This document shows, one piece after another, positions 60,211-64,000 of a stretch of 64,000 bases of DNA (its first letter is position 1; every line of letters starts with the position of its first letter). The position numbers were made by a program, and so were the translations under genes. Origin of the DNA: Desulfonatronovibrio magnus (GTDB taxonomy: Bacteria; Desulfobacterota; Desulfovibrionia; Desulfovibrionales; Desulfonatronovibrionaceae); the NCBI RefSeq assembly GCF_000934755.1, contig NZ_KN882176.1, positions 81,124-145,123 on the forward strand, in the 5' to 3' direction. The notes under the pieces were generated by a model. That model saw nothing but the letters and a program-made list of their open reading frames with translations. It was not told where the DNA came from and ran no database searches.

Positions 60211-60334
60211 TATACATCCTGTAACGCCTGGCGAGTTATTGAAAAAGGATTACTCGTCGTTCAGTCCCGGCCCGCCCGGCTCAAAAGTTCCAAGTAATTG
60301 GCATTCATCTCTATACACCCCTATATCCTTTTAA
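60203..60334 (+). pseudogene. HigA antitoxin remnant, cut off by a Rep-A element
   Basis: The ATG overlaps the end of higB, as in intact higBA operons. Codons 1-16 read MRNIHPVTPGELLKKD, the HigA N-terminus, then the sequence changes to Rep-A (from about 60250) and the frame ends 28 codons later in unrelated residues. The XRE helix-turn-helix is missing. Confidence 0.72.
60250..60299 (-). repeat. Rep-A element, copy 11, at the break in higA
   Basis: attactcgtcgttcag, tcccggcccgcccgg, ctcaaaagttccaagtaatt: both ends (ATTACTCG and AAGTAATT) are recognisable. It starts at codon 16-17 of the higA remnant. Confidence 0.8.
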
Positions 60335-60623
60335 AACAACCTTAATGGTTGTTGACACGCCCTGATTAATAAGCTAATTTTAAAATTTTTGCTAAGCTAA
60401 CCGTTCCAAGCTCAGTATACAAATGAATCACTGTTTCCACACCCTTACAATATCAATTTCATAATGGAACTGTCCTTTGCAGAATCATGCTTATGGCAAT
60501 ATTATAATGCTTCTACCTAACCAGCCTTGACCTTATTTTCAGAAAGGGCACGCGGGTCTGATGCTTGCCTGATGAAAAAAACGCAGTACTCTCAATGTCC
60601 ACTGCTTGCTCAATGGGGAGATT

Positions 60624-61045
60624 ATGAAAAGACGCGGTTTTATCAGCATTCTCAGCACTATTTTGGGGTCACTGGTATTTGGAGGGAAAATTCCGAAGGT
60701 AAAAAATCCAGGGTTGTTCCCAAGCCTGTGTCCCTGTTCAAATGCCATGTGGCAGGATTTCAGTACTATCAGGGGCTGATGTTTTTTTCGCACCTCAACC
60801 TTGGTGTGCAATTGAGGTTGCTGCGAGAGCCTAATAACCATCACGACAGCAAAGCCATTGCCGTATTCACCTCAAACGGCCATAAACTTGGCTATATATC
60901 CAAAACTCACAACCCGCTTCCTGCAAATCTCATGGATAATGGACACATACTCACAGCCAGCCTGAGGTCAGCTTCATCAGATATGGGGGATTATAGCTGC
61001 TTGGATATGGGAGTTTTTGTGAGTGGTGGTAGGCAGGGGGTGTGA
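60624..61045 (+). CDS. HIRAN-domain protein split by a -1 frameshift
   Basis: The first frame opens with ATG at 60624 (GGGGAG upstream) and encodes MKRRGFISILSTILGSLVFG, a signal-like N-terminus, for 27 codons. The HIRAN domain itself (FKCHVAGFQYYQG, LRLLREPNNHHDSKAIAVF, GHKLGYI) is in the -1 frame to 61045. The switch falls at the slippery heptamer A-AAA-AAT (60701-60707), the canonical X-XXY-YYZ form. This could be programmed frameshifting, a homopolymer sequencing error or a recent mutation. Joined, the protein has about 140 residues. HIRAN domains bind DNA ends or occur beside helicases. Confidence 0.72.
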
Positions 61046-61163
61046 TTTTTCGGGGGTTATGGTTTAATTTTGTAGTCAGGATAATGTAATTGCGAAACAG
61101 CTTGTTTCGCAATGCGAAGCAGCTTGCTTTTGAAAAAGTTGATAATCATTAAACACATTGAGA

Positions 61164-64000
61164 ATGCTAAATATCGAACAATCCAATCAGCCTGCTGAAG
61201 ATCTTTCCAGAGTTGTTCAAAGGCACTTAGAGTCAGCAAGGTATCCCCTTACTTCACGTCAGCTTACAAGAAGGATCCGTTCAGAGTATAGTTGTCCTGA
61301 GTATAGAGTTATTCGCGAGTTGAGAAATCTCCTAAAGTCCGGAGAAGTTCTGCAGCACAATGGAAAGTGGCTGGTCAATACTGATGATAAGCCTAAAGAC
61401 GGTCTGCTGTACGTTAAGGAATCAAAACCTGTAATACCCAGACCGAATGTTTCACTTGAAACTGCTGAATTAATCTGGGGTTTTGACCCGACTGTAGAAA
61501 ATAGGTTATCTGAAGAGCAAGATAGAATTCCAAGAAACTGGACTTATTTTCGTAAGCTGCTTTCATATTACCGTGAATGCGTCCGGAATGAAGAAGGCAG
61601 CAAGGCCATGGCGTTTTGCAACCAGCTTGGAAAAACTTTTTTGTTTCTTCATAAGACCAGCAACTGGATGCCTAAATCAGGTACGACCTGGCAGACATTC
61701 ATTCCTCTTGGCCCACATCTGTCCGAATTTGTAAATTCATTGCCCAGGGAAGGTGATGATACATCTCTGGTGCTAGGTTACCCTGTTTCAGCGTTTTACA
61801 AAGAAGAAACACTTGGACCATCTGTGTCCGGCCTGATGCCTGTATTTTTTTACTCAGTGGAATTTTCACTAAAAGACAAAGGTTTAGTTGTACACATATC
61901 AAAACCAGTACCGGAAGTTAATCTTAAATGGCTTGAATATGCCTTTTCCAAAAAAAATGATAGTCAAAACAACTTTTTTTCAGCATGCGGATTCATCAGA
62001 TCAGGCAATGCAGAAAAAACAAATCCTGCGCTTGATAGACATGAATCATCTCCCAGTCTGGAGAATCTGGTCGCAACTTTAAACACTTTTCTGCCTCGTA
62101 AAATTATCGAACCTTTAAATACATTCCTGGTTCCATCTGAACCAATAAAAGAACCTTTCAAGAATGGCATATACAATAGAGCAGTTATCATGCTGGCCAA
62201 AAAAACCAGGTATAGCGCCAGACTGCTTCAAGAACTGAATGCAATTGCATCTGCTTCAGATAATGAGTTAGATAGAACAGCTTTAAGACATGTTTTTTTT
62301 GATGCTGCATTGCCAGATACTGAAAGCCAGGAGACTAACCAAGATCAGGCTGATGAAGAAATTGTTGCTGATGTTTTCACCTTTAATCCTGCTCAGCGCC
62401 GGGCGGTTGCTTCTCTTCTCACTGATCAATTGACCGTTATTACTGGTCCACCGGGAACGGGTAAGAGCCAGGTTGTTGCAGGCTGTACTATAAATGCTTT
62501 ATTTAATGACAAAAGTGTTCTTTTTTCCAGCAGAAACCATAAGGCCATTGATGCTGTGGTTCACCGTCTGACAGATTCTCAGGGAAATCCGTTAATAGTT
62601 CGAGCCAATTCCAAAGAAGACCCCAACCTACGCTTCACCTTTTCCAAAGCAATCAGAAATATGCTGGTAAGTCAGTCTAATCCCTTAGTAAGGGAAGAAA
62701 TGGACAAAGCAAAAATTTATTTGAAGAAACGACTTTCAGAAAGGGGAAAGTCAGCCTTAGAAGCTCGTCATATTGCGCATTGTGCATCTCTGCTGGGGGA
62801 AATCGAAGAAAAAATGTCCTACCTGAAAACAGAAATGGATCAGGAATTGACTGTTTTTCTTGATAGTTATCCAGAGGATTTTCCCAATGATCTGGTACAG
62901 CAAATGAGCAAAAAGATTTCGTCTGCTTCTCCAACCAGTTCAATCCAGGATGAAGCCTGCAAGATTATTGGGGGTCGATTTGCAAAAATTAAATTTCTGT
63001 ATGCATATTTTAAAATTCGCTTTGCCCTGAAAGCACTCCCAGGAATACCGAAGTTGCCTTTTTTACCTACCCAAAAAGCCAGATTCCTCCTTAATAAGGC
63101 AATGCCAGAACTTTCCAGGGCTTCAGAATATTCCGGAATGAAACAGGAAGCCCAGTCTATAGAAAAAGATATCAAAAACCTGCCTCCTTTAGAGAGAATT
63201 GTTCAAAGCTTAGCTGAAACCACAAAGCATCTTGAAGGTCGCTTAGAGGCCATGAAAACTCTGGATATTCAAAGCAGGCAGGGGCTTCCTGATGGTCTTG
63301 ACAGTACAACTCTCGCTGGACTCCGGTCTGGCCTAAACTCATTATTTACAGGATTGCAGGACGGCAAGGTTGACAGAACAGTCCAAAAGACATTGCTACA
63401 GGAGGCTCCCGGAATACTAAAAGCATTTCCGGCATGGGCAGTAACCAGTTTGTCGATAGGTTCCAGAATACCCCTTCTGCCTGGCTTGTTTGATCTGGCC
63501 CTGATTGATGAAGCCAGCCAATCTGATATTCCCTCAGCTATTCCAGTCCTTTTCAGAGCCAAAAGAGCAGGTGTTATTGGCGATCCTCTTCAACTGACAC
63601 ATGTATCAAATCTCAGCCTTTCAAAGGATGCCATGCTCTGGAAAAAAATTGAGAATTCAGAGATTGAAGACTTTCGTTTCTCATACTCCCAGCACTCACT
63701 TTATGATCTTTGTGCCAGTGTGCGTGGAATTGATCCGATTTTGCTAAATATCACCTACCGCGGCTCTGAAGCTATAGCACAGTATTCCAATCATCTATTT
63801 TACGGGGGCAACCTGCAGGTTGGTACTGATCCAGAGGGACTTAATCCGCCCAGTGGAGTGAAGCCCGGCATCCACTGGACAGAACTTTCAGGTGATATTG
63901 CAAGTGCTGGTGGAAGTGGCTGCTATTGCACAGGGGAGATTGAGGGAGTCGTTAAAGTTGTCAGGAATATGCTTGAACAGAATAACTTTAAAGGAAGCAT
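61164..64000 (+). CDS. Large SF1 (Upf1/DNA2-like, AAA_11/AAA_12) helicase, 3' end beyond window
   Basis: An ORF of 945 codons opens at ATG 61164 and is still open at the window edge, which makes it the longest gene fragment on the right side. Walker A GPPGTGKSQ starts at residue 428, motif Ia follows (VLFSSRNHKAIDAVVHRL), Walker B LIDEASQSD has Asp782-Glu783, and motif III reads GDPLQLTHVS near 810; motif IV-VI parts are partly seen (NITYRGSEAIAQYSNHLFYG). A coiled insert separates motif Ia from II (about 520-740). The N-terminal 400 residues show no recognised domain. It is probably part of the defence island with RloAB and HIRAN. Confidence 0.82.
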   Translation, partial: MLNIEQSNQPAEDLSRVVQRHLESARYPLTSRQLTRRIRSEYSCPEYRVIRELRNLLKSGEVLQHNGKWLVNTDDKPKDGLLYVKESKPVIPRPNVSLETAELIWGFDPTVENRLSEEQDRIPRNWTYFRKLLSYYRECVRNEEGSKAMAFCNQLGKTFLFLHKTSNWMPKSGTTWQTFIPLGPHLSEFVNSLPREGDDTSLVLGYPVSAFYKEETLGPSVSGLMPVFFYSVEFSLKDKGLVVHISKPVPEVNLKWLEYAFSKKNDSQNNFFSACGFIRSGNAEKTNPALDRHESSPSLENLVATLNTFLPRKIIEPLNTFLVPSEPIKEPFKNGIYNRAVIMLAKKTRYSARLLQELNAIASASDNELDRTALRHVFFDAALPDTESQETNQDQADEEIVADVFTFNPAQRRAVASLLTDQLTVITGPPGTGKSQVVAGCTINALFNDKSVLFSSRNHKAIDAVVHRLTDSQGNPLIVRANSKEDPNLRFTFSKAIRNMLVSQSNPLVREEMDKAKIYLKKRLSERGKSALEARHIAHCASLLGEIEEKMSYLKTEMDQELTVFLDSYPEDFPNDLVQQMSKKISSASPTSSIQDEACKIIGGRFAKIKFLYAYFKIRFALKALPGIPKLPFLPTQKARFLLNKAMPELSRASEYSGMKQEAQSIEKDIKNLPPLERIVQSLAETTKHLEGRLEAMKTLDIQSRQGLPDGLDSTTLAGLRSGLNSLFTGLQDGKVDRTVQKTLLQEAPGILKAFPAWAVTSLSIGSRIPLLPGLFDLALIDEASQSDIPSAIPVLFRAKRAGVIGDPLQLTHVSNLSLSKDAMLWKKIENSEIEDFRFSYSQHSLYDLCASVRGIDPILLNITYRGSEAIAQYSNHLFYGGNLQVGTDPEGLNPPSGVKPGIHWTELSGDIASAGGSGCYCTGEIEGVVKVVRNMLEQNNFKGS

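Noticed and set aside
62677-63562. Several minus-strand open frames of about 90-100 codons near the right edge
   Set aside because: They are antisense to the long SF1 helicase frame that stays open from 61164 to the edge and carries all helicase motifs.

Overview
The window looks like the chromosome of a sulfate-reducing deltaproteobacterium of the Desulfovibrionales type. This is an inference from gene content and order, not a database match. Pointers are an FdhE plus MobA pair for molybdo- or tungsto-enzymes, a BadF-type activase next to a 2-hydroxyacyl-CoA-dehydratase-like protein, the tsaD-fbp-lipoprotein order, twin PilT-type ATPases, a DctPQM TRAP transporter and moderate GC. No rRNA or CRISPR array was seen; there is one tRNA gene.

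Layout. (1) 1-7437: nitrogen assimilation, amtB-glnK-glnD on the plus strand behind a convincing sigma-54 promoter with a 13-codon leader ORF, then glnA with its own terminator. (2) 7560-18486, minus strand: dehydratase-like protein and two-headed activase, a methyltransferase, ilvD, tsaD, fbp and a sensor-like lipoprotein. (3) 18972-30000: a small membrane/coiled-coil pair (plus strand), then a long minus-strand run with two PilT-type ATPases, a receiver-like protein, an FtsB-like protein and a very acidic TPR protein, followed by pgsA, a lytic transglycosylase, mobA, fdhE and prepilin peptidase. (4) 30684-37729: PaaK-like ligase, ChaN-PDZ lipoprotein, mutM, a diguanylate cyclase, a Ca2+/Na+ exchanger and a PP-loop thiouridylase-like protein. 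(5) 38267-46476: tRNA-Ser(UGA), a PIN/RHH toxin-antitoxin pair, and a tidy catabolic operon: YheO/DauR-like regulator, RidA, a PLP enzyme of the D-cysteine desulfhydrase / L-cysteate sulfo-lyase family, TRAP transporter and amidase. (6) 46477-57010: decayed DNA with an ISL3 transposase remnant, an MFS transporter, a small cytochrome c, a Tat-exported aldo/keto reductase, an RRM protein, an orphan histidine kinase, a DUF4258/DUF2283 pair and an Fe-S protein fragment. (7) 57463-64000: a probable phage-defence island with RloA-RloB (AbiL-like), a broken higBA pair, a HIRAN gene split by a -1 frameshift at a slippery heptamer, and a very long SF1 helicase gene that runs off the right edge.

The most unusual feature is the intergenic DNA. 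At least eight families of non-coding dispersed repeats can be followed by eye: an approximately 50-bp GC-palindromic element with eleven copies, longer composite elements bounded by it, several MITE-like elements with terminal inverted repeats, 7-bp tandem arrays, and a family of 47-56-bp mini-elements. The mini-elements share 5' CCCAG and usually 3' GGCAGG ends, an outer stem whose sequence changes while pairing is kept, and two inner hairpins with TGC or TTC loops. Filled and empty sites for them can be compared directly inside this window, and one copy sits inside another. This mini-element family is my best candidate for something undescribed.

The metabolic logic of the 40-46 kb operon is also notable. 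Import by TRAP, beta-elimination by the PLP enzyme to 2-aminoacrylate, and RidA-assisted hydrolysis to pyruvate and ammonia would give a sulfate reducer both an electron donor and, if the substrate is cysteate, sulfite as electron acceptor.
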